Source: CBDFKK01 sp965248815
GTDB lineage: Bacteria; Pseudomonadota; Alphaproteobacteria; SMXP01
Reading direction: 5' to 3'
Length of the DNA stretch: 64,000 nt
Assembly (NCBI GenBank): GCA_965248815.1
Contig: CBDFKK010000008.1
Span: forward strand, 2,418,001 to 2,482,000
Shown here: piece after piece, positions 9,448-17,560 of the stretch
How positions within the stretch are numbered: the first letter of the stretch is position 1
Layout of the letters: each line of letters begins with the position of its first letter
Notes under the pieces: generated by a model
Told to the model about the DNA's origin: nothing
Databases searched by the model: none
The model's input: only the letters and a program-made list of their open reading frames with translations
Position numbers and translations under genes: made by a program

Positions 9448-10150
9448 CTCCTACGCTGTCCTCTGCGATAGACTGTAATCTTTGATAAATCTCCATCGCT
9501 TTTGTGGGCACGTCTTCTTGATCGTTGGCGATATGTTGATGAACGAGACTTTGCTCGAAGAAGTTCAGTTTGGCGCCTTCTCTTCCGGCGTCGAGTCCGA
9601 TCTGCTCGCATATGCTCGTCAGGCGCTGGGCATAGTCGGCGATAGGCAGATCAAATGAAATAATTGAGAATTGAAATTGACTCCAATAACTCAGCAATAG
9701 TGTGTTGTAGGAGATCCAAAGTTCGAATGCTTTGTTCCTGCCGATGCCGTCGCGCGCTAGAAGGGATCGGGCAACAGATAGGGGATGACGAAATGTTCCC
9801 ACGTAGGCGAGATCGGCGATTCCAGCCATCCAAAACGGCAACGTAAGCAGTGTTCTGGGATCTTTAAATCCCCAGTCTCCTTTGTTCTCAAAGACACTGA
9901 GCACCGCATCTCGTTTGGCGGCAAAACTCGGCTCCCAGGTGAGGGAGGCAGGCGGCAAATCCCAAGCACCGCCGTTGGCTTCGAGGAGCCGATCGTTCAA
10001 TCCGCGAATCGTCAGGCTCTCTCGGTTTCCTTTCTTATTGTGAGGCGCTTGTTCGACGACTTCGCCAAGATAAAGTCCCGCCTGCTGTAACGATCCGGCC
10101 AAGCAACTGGTGCCGCTTCGATGCATGCCCAAGATGGCGATTGCCGTCAT
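9431..10150 (-). CDS. sulfotransferase family protein
   Basis: Probable PAPS-dependent sulfotransferase that would put sulfate on a glycan or lipid. About 239 residues from ATG 10150, preceded by GGGAAG; the frame extends to 10276 but those codons look non-coding. The N-terminal ILGMHRSGTSCLAGSL is the 5'-phosphosulfate-binding loop, and TFRHPLSVARSL fits the 3'-phosphate-binding motif. It overlaps the GT2 gene downstream. A CysQ-type phosphatase diverges from it at 10317, and that enzyme class removes PAP, the product of sulfotransferases, which supports the assignment. Confidence 0.8.
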   Translation of the reverse strand: MTAIAILGMHRSGTSCLAGSLQQAGLYLGEVVEQAPHNKKGNRESLTIRGLNDRLLEANGGAWDLPPASLTWEPSFAAKRDAVLSVFENKGDWGFKDPRTLLTLPFWMAGIADLAYVGTFRHPLSVARSLLARDGIGRNKAFELWISYNTLLLSYWSQFQFSIISFDLPIADYAQRLTSICEQIGLDAGREGAKLNFFEQSLVHQHIANDQEDVPTKAMEIYQRLQSIAEDSVGDATNG

Positions 10151-10316
10151 CGCATTTGTTCTTCCCATCATGAAGTGAGAAATCTCTAGTGCCAATGGAC
10201 CCTGAGGGCAATGAAAATCGAAGTGGAGAATTGCCGAAATATTGTCGTTGTTCGAATGTCTTGATTGATCTAACAATCCTTATCGTTGGAACTCTACCGA
10301 GGCACAGCCTTACAAC

Positions 10317-11066
10317 ATGTCAGATCTGAGAGCGCTACTAAAACTTGCCGAAGACAGTGCCCGGGAAGCGGGTAAGCAATTAAAGACCAGCGATGCCGAA
10401 TGGCGCGCAATTTCCTCAGAGCTAGATCACGACATTAAGGTCGCAGGAGATATCAAGTCGGAAGCTCTGATCTTAGCCCGATTGGAGTCGGGCTCGGATG
10501 TTCCGATCCTCAGCGAAGAGAGGGGCTGGGAGGGGGACCCGAATGAGTCTCATTGTTGGGTTGTTGATCCGCTCGACGGCAGCGCGAATTACGCGCGCGG
10601 AATTCCAGTTTGCGGCGTTTCGATTGCTCTGTTGGATGACCACACGCCTGTTCTCGGGGTTATCTATGATTTCTTTCGCGACGAAATGTTTTCGGGTCTC
10701 GTTGGAGACGGGGCATGGCTGAACGGCGTGCCGATGACGGTTTCCAACGTTCGTGAGCGTAGCAAAGGCGTTTTGATGACCGGTCTGCCGGCGCGCATGA
10801 GCTATGACGAAGAGACGCTTCGCAATCTGGCGATGGAAATGAGAACCTGGCGCAAGATTCGAATGATCGGCAGCGCCTCGATTGCAACTGCCTACGTCGC
10901 TGCCGGGCGTGCGGAAATGTATCGGGAAGAAGGAACAATGTTATGGGATGTTGCAGCGGGTTGCGCACTTGTTGCTGCCGCTGGAGGTGCTTACGAACTT
11001 TCGCCTGGCGCGTTTGACTTGCCGCGAAGCGTGATAGCGCATAATGGCAGCTGGGATTCGGTTTAA
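10317..11066 (+). CDS. cysQ: 3'(2'),5'-bisphosphate nucleotidase (CysQ-like, inositol monophosphatase family)
   Basis: Magnesium-dependent phosphatase of 249 residues that most likely converts PAP (adenosine 3',5'-bisphosphate) to AMP in sulfur metabolism. Family motifs: LSEERGWEG with the first metal ligand, WVVDPLDGSANYARG with the DPLDG signature, and LWDVAAGCALVAAAGG at the C-terminus. An inositol or fructose-bisphosphate phosphatase cannot be excluded from motifs alone, but the divergent sulfotransferase makes PAP recycling the best reading. A second family member sits at 24534 and is assigned to histidinol phosphate. Confidence 0.8.
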   Translation: MSDLRALLKLAEDSAREAGKQLKTSDAEWRAISSELDHDIKVAGDIKSEALILARLESGSDVPILSEERGWEGDPNESHCWVVDPLDGSANYARGIPVCGVSIALLDDHTPVLGVIYDFFRDEMFSGLVGDGAWLNGVPMTVSNVRERSKGVLMTGLPARMSYDEETLRNLAMEMRTWRKIRMIGSASIATAYVAAGRAEMYREEGTMLWDVAAGCALVAAAGGAYELSPGAFDLPRSVIAHNGSWDSV

Positions 11067-11113
11067 GTACACGCGCGGCGCGGCGACATATTTTTGGGAT
11101 TGGGAATAGTTTA

Positions 11114-11839
11114 ATGGTGCATCTCGTGATGGTCCGGCACGGGCAGAGTCAGTGGAATCTGGAAAACCGATTCACGGGTTGGACGGATGTTGAGCTGACG
11201 GAAAAGGGCATTGAAGAGGCGCGCCGTTCGGGCCAGTTGGTCAAAGATTTGGGCATCGAGTTCGACACGACGTTTACGTCGGTCTTGACCCGCGCCATTC
11301 GCACGTTGTGGCTCATGCTCGACGAAATGGATCGGATGTGGCTTCCGCAGACGATCGCTTGGCAACTGAATGAGCGCCACTACGGGGCTCTCCAGGGTCT
11401 CAATAAAGCCGAGACGGGTGAGCGGCACGGTAAAGAACAATTGCATATTTGGCGGCGCAGTTACGATGTGCCGCCGCCGCCCCTGGAGGACGATGACGAG
11501 CGTCACCCTAAGTTTGATCCCCGCTATGCTTCATTGGTACTGGATCAGCTTCCTGCAACGGAATCGCTAAAGTCGACGCTTGAGCGCGCGCTACCCTATT
11601 GGGAACAGACGATTCGGCCCGGTTTGGACGGCGGAAAGAATGTTTTGATCTCGGCGCATGGAAATAGCGTGCGTGCGTTGTGCAAACATCTCATGGGTAT
11701 TTCCGATCAAGATATTTCAAGCTTAGAAATTCCCACGGGAAATCCGTTGCACTTGGTGTTTGGCGACAGATTGAAACTGAAGAGCTGTATTTATCTAGAT
11801 TCCAGTCGTGCAACGGAAATGCCGGCGACGACGACGTAA
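11114..11839 (+). CDS. gpmA: 2,3-bisphosphoglycerate-dependent phosphoglycerate mutase
   Basis: Glycolytic enzyme interconverting 3- and 2-phosphoglycerate in the cytoplasm. It has 241 residues, the normal size for dPGM. The catalytic histidine is in MVRHGQSQWN (His 9), followed by RFTGWTDVELTEKG, the LNERHYGALQGLNKAE stretch typical of this subfamily, and the second histidine in ISAHGNSVRAL near residue 183. The last 15 or so residues after HLVFG are less conserved. Start ATG 11114. Identification is secure. Confidence 0.95.
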   Translation: MVHLVMVRHGQSQWNLENRFTGWTDVELTEKGIEEARRSGQLVKDLGIEFDTTFTSVLTRAIRTLWLMLDEMDRMWLPQTIAWQLNERHYGALQGLNKAETGERHGKEQLHIWRRSYDVPPPPLEDDDERHPKFDPRYASLVLDQLPATESLKSTLERALPYWEQTIRPGLDGGKNVLISAHGNSVRALCKHLMGISDQDISSLEIPTGNPLHLVFGDRLKLKSCIYLDSSRATEMPATTT

Positions 11840-12023
11840 TCGGCAGATTCTTCGGCAAACCGAGGAACACCTTTGCATAAGACAAAGTGTAGAGTTAAGT
11901 TGACGCGTTGAATGCGAGATCCGAATCACCGAAATGCATTCGCGTTGTCCGATTCAACATTCAATGGATCCGGCACGTGCAATCAACGCTAGTTTCCGAG
12001 CCTACAAACAAGGAATCGGACAA

Positions 12024-12893
12024 TTGAGTTCATCGTCCGAAGGCGTCGCCTATATGCAAGAAGCTTTGGCGCTGGCCAGAGCGAATTTGGGAAAGGTCTG
12101 GCCCAATCCCACTGTTGGTTGCGTCATCGTCAAGGGCGACGAGATTGTCGGGCGCGGTGTAACTGGAGTGGGCGGACGGCCCCATGCTGAAACGACTGCT
12201 CTCGAAGAAGCATCGGACCGCGCCTTTAACTCAACAGTTTATGTTTCTCTTGAGCCTTGCTGTCACTGGGGCACATCGCCGCCCTGTACAGAGGCGCTTA
12301 TCCAAGCAAGCGTCGAAACCGTAGTTATGGCAACGCTTGATCCTGATAGCCGTGTCAAAGGACGCGGCTTGGAGGAGTTGCGCACGGCAGGGATCAAGGT
12401 TGACCTTGGGCTTTGTAAGGAAGAGGCTGAAGAGGTCAACGCTGGGTTTTTTCACCGTGTGGCGACCGGGCGCCCCGTGGTCTGCGAACTTGAAGAAGAC
12501 AATCTGAAGACGGGCGATCTGTTTTACGGCGCCGTTTTTTTTGATGCGGTCCTGTTGGACTTGGCAGCGTGGCTGTCGATTTCGCCAATGGCGACGCAAG
12601 GTCGGCTTTGCATCGTTATCGATGATCCGGGCATCGCGCCGGCTGATTTCGCCAATCGGCCAAGCGAGTCTAGAGACAATGTTTGGTTGGTGGCCCCGAG
12701 CGACCGTGCGCCGCGCCGTCTCAATTTGCTTTCATCCATGGTCGGCCGTCTCTTGCCGGTGGATTCGGATTCAGCGGGTGCGATCAGTCTCGAGACTATG
12801 CTGCGCCAATTGGGCGAATTCGGTTTGACTCGCATTGCCGTCGACGCGAAGGGCCCAGTGGCTGTGCGCTTGCGGGAGGCGGCACTCCTTTAG
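12024..12893 (+). CDS. ribD: RibD-like riboflavin biosynthesis deaminase with a shortened, divergent reductase domain
   Basis: Riboflavin-pathway pyrimidine deaminase. Zinc and catalytic residues are intact: HAE at 54-56 and PCCHWGTSPPC at 78-88, with the His-Cys-Cys spacing of known RibD. I prefer the TTG start at 12024, nine bases after AAGGA, giving 289 residues; the frame is open back to ATG 11934. The part after about residue 145 is only some 140 residues long and lacks the usual opening of the reductase domain (GRPxVTLKxAxSLDG becomes GRPVVCELEEDN). The second pathway step may therefore be made elsewhere, or this may be a specialised deaminase. Deaminase call firm, reductase doubtful. 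Confidence 0.8.
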   Translation: MSSSSEGVAYMQEALALARANLGKVWPNPTVGCVIVKGDEIVGRGVTGVGGRPHAETTALEEASDRAFNSTVYVSLEPCCHWGTSPPCTEALIQASVETVVMATLDPDSRVKGRGLEELRTAGIKVDLGLCKEEAEEVNAGFFHRVATGRPVVCELEEDNLKTGDLFYGAVFFDAVLLDLAAWLSISPMATQGRLCIVIDDPGIAPADFANRPSESRDNVWLVAPSDRAPRRLNLLSSMVGRLLPVDSDSAGAISLETMLRQLGEFGLTRIAVDAKGPVAVRLREAALL

Positions 12894-12944
12894 ATATTCG
12901 TAATATGCGAACTGCCCAAGCTCTACCATGGAAAACATGCGGGT

Positions 12945-13364
12945 CTACCAGTGACCCGAATTGGCCATGGAAACCCAAGGTTCCTGTTTGGGTAGTGGAC
13001 TTCCCGTTTGCAGCAGCTCGATGGAGATATTGTCGGGGGATCGAATGAACGCCATATAGCCGTCGCGCGGCGGGCGGTTGATCGTTACGCCATTGTCTAA
13101 TAGTCGCTGACAGACGCCGTAGATATTGTCGACTTGATAGGCCAAGTGACCGAAGTTTCGCCCTTCGTCAAGGTTTTCGGGATCCCAATTGTAGGTGAGT
13201 TCGACTTGCGCAGCATCATCGCCGGGCGCGGCGAGAAAAATCAGCGTAAAGCGACCCGCCTCGTTTTCCGTGCGTCGTAGCTCCGTCAGTCCGAGATTAT
13301 TACAATAGAAATCCAATGATTTCTCGACGTCTGTGACGCGAACCATTGTGTGCAGATATTTCAT
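12945..13364 (-). CDS. glyoxalase I-like VOC family protein
   Basis: Small vicinal-oxygen-chelate enzyme of 139 residues. Two beta-alpha-beta modules supply the metal ligands expected of lactoylglutathione lyase: His 5 (KYLHTMVRV), Glu 55 (QVELTYNW), His 73 (NFGHLAYQV) and Glu 116 (SIELLQ). The expected reaction is methylglyoxal-glutathione hemithioacetal to S-lactoylglutathione. The C-terminal tail after residue 120 is a little longer than in the minimal enzyme. It is convergent with the ribD-like gene and divergent from the pentapeptide-repeat gene. Confidence 0.87.
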   Translation of the reverse strand: MKYLHTMVRVTDVEKSLDFYCNNLGLTELRRTENEAGRFTLIFLAAPGDDAAQVELTYNWDPENLDEGRNFGHLAYQVDNIYGVCQRLLDNGVTINRPPRDGYMAFIRSPDNISIELLQTGSPLPKQEPWVSMANSGHW

Positions 13365-13470
13365 GGGCGTTTACCTGTTTGGAAGGACAGTCGTAATCCA
13401 GCATTAATGAGATTTTAGAATGTCGCTTTCTAAAGTGATATCTGGTCTTTCGTACAGTCGGTACTTGAAA

Positions 13471-14778
13471 ATGGCAAGCAACGGGAAAATCACGTTTCGA
13501 CACTTAGAGCAGTCCGCGGTGGATGAACTGGTTGCGCGTCACGAAAAACTTTTTTCGGGCAAGCTCGGTGGATCGCGTGCCGACTTTTCATTTTCCGATC
13601 TGACTGGTCTCGACTTCTCGTCCAGAGATTTGAGCGATGCCGATTTCACAGGCGCGCTTCTTGCCGAGGCCAACATGACCGGCGCCAAGCTCGACAATGC
13701 CACTTTCTATTGTGCTGATCTTCGCCGCGCGGATTTATCTCTTGCCAGCATGAGGCGCGTTGATCTTCGCGGCGCCAGCATGCAAGGCGCCGTCCTGGGG
13801 CGGGCGAATTTATCAGAAGCCGATTTGCGGGACGGCACGATCGCGGAGCGGGGGCGCGGCGGCAGCTTGAAATTGCTGCGTCATGATTCGAGTTTCTATC
13901 AGGTGCCGTCGGCCCTTTACGCCGAGTCGAAACTTGGTAAGCGTCGCGGCAGTAATCCGTTCGCCGTCAACACTGATTTGTCCGATGCCGACTTGCGCCA
14001 CGTGAAATTAGTGCGTGCGAATATGAGGCAGGCAGTTCTCAATAATGCAGATCTGAGTGATGCGGATTTGTCTCATGCGGATCTGTCCGGGGCGGATCTA
14101 ACGCGTGCCATATTCTCCGGAGCCGATCTCGACTTGGCAACGACCGATGGTGCAGAGCTTGACCATGCGCTCTTTACTCATACAGTGGGTCGTTCGATCG
14201 ATGAATTGCCTTTGGCGATCGCAGACATGCTCAAGTCGCATGGACAATGGGCGGCAACCGGCGGAGCGAAAGGGGAGCCGGCTTCCTTAGCAGGTACTGA
14301 TTTGCGCCGTGTGAAATCGATGGCGCGGCTCAATCTAACGGCTTTGGTCGCGACAGCATCGGTATTCGTAGGCATAGATATGCAAGGCGCACACTTGCAA
14401 GGTGCTCAATTGGCAAACGCTGATTTGAGGCGTGTCAATCTGCGTGGCGCCGATTTGAGAGGTGCAAATCTTTCTGGTGCCAATCTCAGTCGTGCCGATT
14501 TGCGCGGCATAAATTTGAAACCTCTGGTGCTCAAAGGCGATCTTCTTAAGTCTGCTGACATGAGTGGGTGTTTTCTTAGATATGCCGATTTGCGAGGTGC
14601 CACTCTTAACAAAGTGAATTTTAGCGGCGCAGACTTAAGTTATGCAACGCTGCTCAAAGCGGATCTAGCGGAAGCGAATTTTTCCGATGCCGTGCTTACA
14701 GGTGCCCAAATGACTCACACATCGTTTCGCGATGTTGTCTTTGAAGGGGCAACGGGTATCAGGCTCATTGCAGCTTGA
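13471..14778 (+). CDS. pentapeptide-repeat protein
   Basis: Cytoplasmic protein of about 435 residues (from ATG 13471; open frame back to 13420) made mostly of A(D/N)LXX pentapeptides, which fold into a right-handed square beta-helix. Two helix blocks can be seen: about residues 37-125 with a tail to 240 (many LSDADL and LSGADL units) and about 300-430 (LQGAQLANADLRRVNLRG and similar). They are broken by two non-repeat segments, near 130-165 and 250-290. No known toxin or gyrase-inhibitor feature is evident; the role is unknown. A strong hairpin follows the stop. Confidence 0.85.
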   Translation: MASNGKITFRHLEQSAVDELVARHEKLFSGKLGGSRADFSFSDLTGLDFSSRDLSDADFTGALLAEANMTGAKLDNATFYCADLRRADLSLASMRRVDLRGASMQGAVLGRANLSEADLRDGTIAERGRGGSLKLLRHDSSFYQVPSALYAESKLGKRRGSNPFAVNTDLSDADLRHVKLVRANMRQAVLNNADLSDADLSHADLSGADLTRAIFSGADLDLATTDGAELDHALFTHTVGRSIDELPLAIADMLKSHGQWAATGGAKGEPASLAGTDLRRVKSMARLNLTALVATASVFVGIDMQGAHLQGAQLANADLRRVNLRGADLRGANLSGANLSRADLRGINLKPLVLKGDLLKSADMSGCFLRYADLRGATLNKVNFSGADLSYATLLKADLAEANFSDAVLTGAQMTHTSFRDVVFEGATGIRLIAA

Positions 14779-14799
14779 GTAGTTGCGGTGCCAAGCAAA

Positions 14800-14823
14800 T
14801 GGGGCGCCCGGTCGGGCGCCCCA
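14800..14823. terminator. bidirectional transcription terminator hairpin
   Basis: A perfect 10-bp stem (TGGGGCGCCC / GGGCGCCCCA) with a four-base loop GGTC lies between the convergent pentapeptide-repeat and Hsp20 genes. It is followed by CTTTCC on the plus strand and ATTTGC on the minus strand. The U-tracts are weak, but position and stem strength fit a shared terminator. Confidence 0.7.
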
Positions 14824-14851
14824 CTTTCCAAGTTAGCGCATGAGGATTGTG

Positions 14852-15313
14852 TTAGGCGGCTGTCTTGCCTTCAATGACTTGGGCCTTGCCTACGCTTTTC
14901 CCGATTTCGATCTTACGCGGTTTTAGCGCTTCGGGAATTTCACGTGCGAGGTCGACGTTCAAAAGGCCGTTTTGGAGATGGGCGCCGCTGACAACGACAT
15001 GATCGGCAAGCTCAAAACGCCGTTCGAAGTTTCGCGTCGCGATGCCGCGATGCAGAAATTCGTTTCCGTCTTTCTTGTCGGCCTTATTTCCCGAAATCAA
15101 GAGCGAGCGATCGCGCACTTCAACGTCGAATTCGTCATCGGCAAAGCCGGCGACGGCAATCGAAATACGATACTCGTTTTCGCTTAGCCGCTCGATGTTG
15201 TACGGCGGATAGGATTTGGTCGAGGCTTCGGAGCTCACCCTGTCGAGTGTGTCGAACATGCGGTCAAAGCCGACGCTGGCACGATAAAACGGAGAAAAAT
15301 CTAGAGTTCTCAT
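14852..15313 (-). CDS. small heat-shock protein Hsp20 (alpha-crystallin family)
   Basis: ATP-independent chaperone of 153 residues, IbpA-like, that holds unfolding proteins. It starts MRTLDFSPFYRASVGFD, has the alpha-crystallin beta-sandwich from about 35 to 125 (YPPYNIERLSENEYRI onward), and the NGLLNVDLAREIPE motif with the conserved G-L pair. The ATG at 15313 is chosen because AGAAGGAT lies eight bases before it; the frame is open back to 15436 but that stretch is leader. The leader forms a ROSE-type hairpin over the ribosome-binding site, so translation is probably switched on by heat. Confidence 0.9.
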   Translation of the reverse strand: MRTLDFSPFYRASVGFDRMFDTLDRVSSEASTKSYPPYNIERLSENEYRISIAVAGFADDEFDVEVRDRSLLISGNKADKKDGNEFLHRGIATRNFERRFELADHVVVSGAHLQNGLLNVDLAREIPEALKPRKIEIGKSVGKAQVIEGKTAA

Positions 15314-15318
15314 GGATA

Positions 15319-15372
15319 CACATCCTTCTGTTAAGCGATATGTTTTGCCCCTGCTGTTAGAAGTTTCGGGGC
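15319..15372 (-). promoter_or_regulatory. ROSE-type RNA thermometer upstream of hsp20
   Basis: In the minus-strand leader, CAUAUCGCUU pairs with AAGGAUGUG across an AACAG loop (15319-15342). The pairing covers the Shine-Dalgarno AAGGA and leaves a single unpaired G inside UCGCU, exactly as in ROSE elements, where the U(U/C)GCU motif with its extra G makes the helix melt at heat-shock temperature. A second hairpin upstream (GCCCC with GGGGC, 15347-15372) fits the multi-hairpin ROSE layout. Seen by eye; no covariance search was done. Confidence 0.78.
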
Positions 15373-15490
15373 TCACGTGGTCCTCCTCGAAAGGCTGGAC
15401 CGGTTCAGTGCCGAACCCGCTTGGGGCGTCCGACAAAGCTTAGATAGGAAGGGGTTAGATCTCTTTCAAGACCCGAGCCTTACGGTTAAC

Positions 15491-17560
15491 CTATTGTTTT
15501 AATGGATAAATTCGTGCGGCAAAAAGGCTTGCGGCCAGCACCAGCAGCCCCGCGACATGGAGTTCTCCCTGCTCGTGGGGCCACAGTAAGAGCAAGGCGG
15601 CGAGCCCGGCTGCAAGCCGAACGAGAGCGTTGATGGGTGTTTCCAGAACGCCGTACAAACTGCCGAGAAGTGCATAGAGACCAACAGCGGCGAACGCAGA
15701 AATGCGCAAGGCGTCGAGCCAGTTTCCAGTTATGAGCGGCGTATAGGCCATCAAGAGCGGCACAAGATAGAGGCCTTTTGCGATACGCCACGACGCAAAC
15801 CCTGTCGTCATGGGCTTTGTCCCCGCGATGCTAGCGGCGGCAAAGGCTGTGAGACAAACAGGCGGCGTGACATTGCTGTCTTGGCTTAACCAAAAGATGA
15901 TCATGTGGGCCGCGAGAAGAGCGCCAGCGAGCAAAGACGGATCGAGCAAATCTTGTTTTAGCGTTCCCAGCATTTCAGTCGGCACGCGGGCGACAAGCTC
16001 GGCTGCCTCTGCAAACGAAATCGTGGTGCCCAATCGACCTGCCAATGCCGGATCGGCCAAAGCAAACACGGCGCGTGCGCGCTCCGTCATGTCTCCGCTT
16101 GCCACTGTCTCGATCAGTTGAGTGTCCGTCATGAGATCGAAGATTGCGGGCGCTGACAATGTTGCGAGAACCACATAGGAAGCTGTGACGGGGAGCCCCA
16201 TGCCGAGCACCAACGAGGCGACAGCGATCAGCAAAAGTGTGATCAAAAGGCTGCCCTCGGCCCATGTGGTCACCATCAGCGAAAAGGTCGTGCCTAGCCC
16301 CGTTGTGCCGACCACGTTGACCAAAAGGCCGACGGCCACCAGCAAGACCGACGTTGTGACGGCGTTGCGCGCGCCGCTTGCGAAAGCATCCACAACGTCA
16401 GCGAGCCCCATCGGGTTTTTCGATAGCCAAGATGCTCCCACCACGGCGGCGATGCTGATGCTGGCGGCATAGGTCGGCGTAAAGCCCGCGGCTAAGAGAC
16501 CGATCAAGACAAGCAGGGGAACCAGTGAGGGCCAGCCGTCCCGGGCGATATCGCGCACGCGCGGCACGTCGCCGGGAGTGGGTTTCATGTCGAGGCGGAT
16601 GGCTTCGAGCCGTACGAAAAGCGCAACCGAAATGAAATAGAGCAGAGCCGGCAGGGCCGCGGCTGCGATGATGTTGAGATAACTCACCTGGGTAAAGTTC
16701 GCCATGATAAAGGCGCCTGCGCCCATAACCGGCGGCATCAATTGTCCTCCGGTTGAGGCGGCAGCTTCCACGCCGGCGGCAAAGCGCGGCGAGAAGCCTG
16801 ATCGCTTCATGAGCGGAATGGTAATGACGCCGGTCGAAACCGTATTGGCGACTGCCGATCCGCTGATCGAGCCCATGAGGCCCGAGCCGACCACAGCGAT
16901 GAGGCCTTGCCCGCCGCGAAATCGCCCGGCGGCGGCCTCAGCCAGCTTTAGAATAATGTCGCCGGCGCCTGACTTCACCAGAAAGGCGCCGAACAAAATG
17001 AACATGAAGACAAACGACCACGATATGCGCGCTATCGGGCCGAACATGCCTTCGGTACCGAAATAACTGCGAAACAAGATCGTTTCGGCGCTCAATCCGG
17101 GAAAGCTAAAAACGCCGGAGATCCATTGCCCCCACCACACGACGTACGTCAGCGAAAGAATAATCAGTGACGGAATGATCCAGCCTGTGGCGCGCCGCGT
17201 GAACTCGAGAGCTAGAACGACAGCGAGCCCCGCGAAGATCCAGTCATACGTATTGAAATTGACGCCGCGCTCATAGAGCGCGGTTTCAAATAGTATGAGG
17301 TAAAGCGCGCTTGTGAAGGCGAGCGCGCCCAGGCAAAGATCGAGCGTGGGCGTTAGCTTTTCACCAAGCGCCGACGAGGGCCGCCCGCTCGGAAAGGTGA
17401 GGGCGCATAAGAGACCGAACAGCCCGAAATGGAGCGCCGAAACCCAAAGCTCCGGCAGCGTGCTTAGCGTATTGAAATAGACGTGCGACAAAGCAACACT
17501 GACGCCCACAACCGTCGCTGCCTTCGCGCGCCATGTCTCGATTCCTTTTTCTTTATTCAC
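15491..17560 (-). CDS. TRAP transporter fused permease (DctQM-type) of the TAXI family
   Basis: Inner-membrane permease of 689 residues joining the small (4 TM) and large (about 12 TM) TRAP subunits in one chain, as usual with TAXI binding proteins. Typical large-subunit stretches include FGAFLVKSGAGDIILKLAEA, GSGLMGSISGSAVANT, RSGFSPRFAAGVEAAASTGG and QLMPPVMGAGAFIMA. A 75-residue loop near 490-545 (from LMTDTQLIETVASGD) interrupts the late membrane region. It uses an ion gradient to import a substrate, in this family often a carboxylate or amino acid. It overlaps the binding-protein gene by 8 nt. Confidence 0.92.
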   Translation of the reverse strand: MNKEKGIETWRAKAATVVGVSVALSHVYFNTLSTLPELWVSALHFGLFGLLCALTFPSGRPSSALGEKLTPTLDLCLGALAFTSALYLILFETALYERGVNFNTYDWIFAGLAVVLALEFTRRATGWIIPSLIILSLTYVVWWGQWISGVFSFPGLSAETILFRSYFGTEGMFGPIARISWSFVFMFILFGAFLVKSGAGDIILKLAEAAAGRFRGGQGLIAVVGSGLMGSISGSAVANTVSTGVITIPLMKRSGFSPRFAAGVEAAASTGGQLMPPVMGAGAFIMANFTQVSYLNIIAAAALPALLYFISVALFVRLEAIRLDMKPTPGDVPRVRDIARDGWPSLVPLLVLIGLLAAGFTPTYAASISIAAVVGASWLSKNPMGLADVVDAFASGARNAVTTSVLLVAVGLLVNVVGTTGLGTTFSLMVTTWAEGSLLITLLLIAVASLVLGMGLPVTASYVVLATLSAPAIFDLMTDTQLIETVASGDMTERARAVFALADPALAGRLGTTISFAEAAELVARVPTEMLGTLKQDLLDPSLLAGALLAAHMIIFWLSQDSNVTPPVCLTAFAAASIAGTKPMTTGFASWRIAKGLYLVPLLMAYTPLITGNWLDALRISAFAAVGLYALLGSLYGVLETPINALVRLAAGLAALLLLWPHEQGELHVAGLLVLAASLFAARIYPLKQ

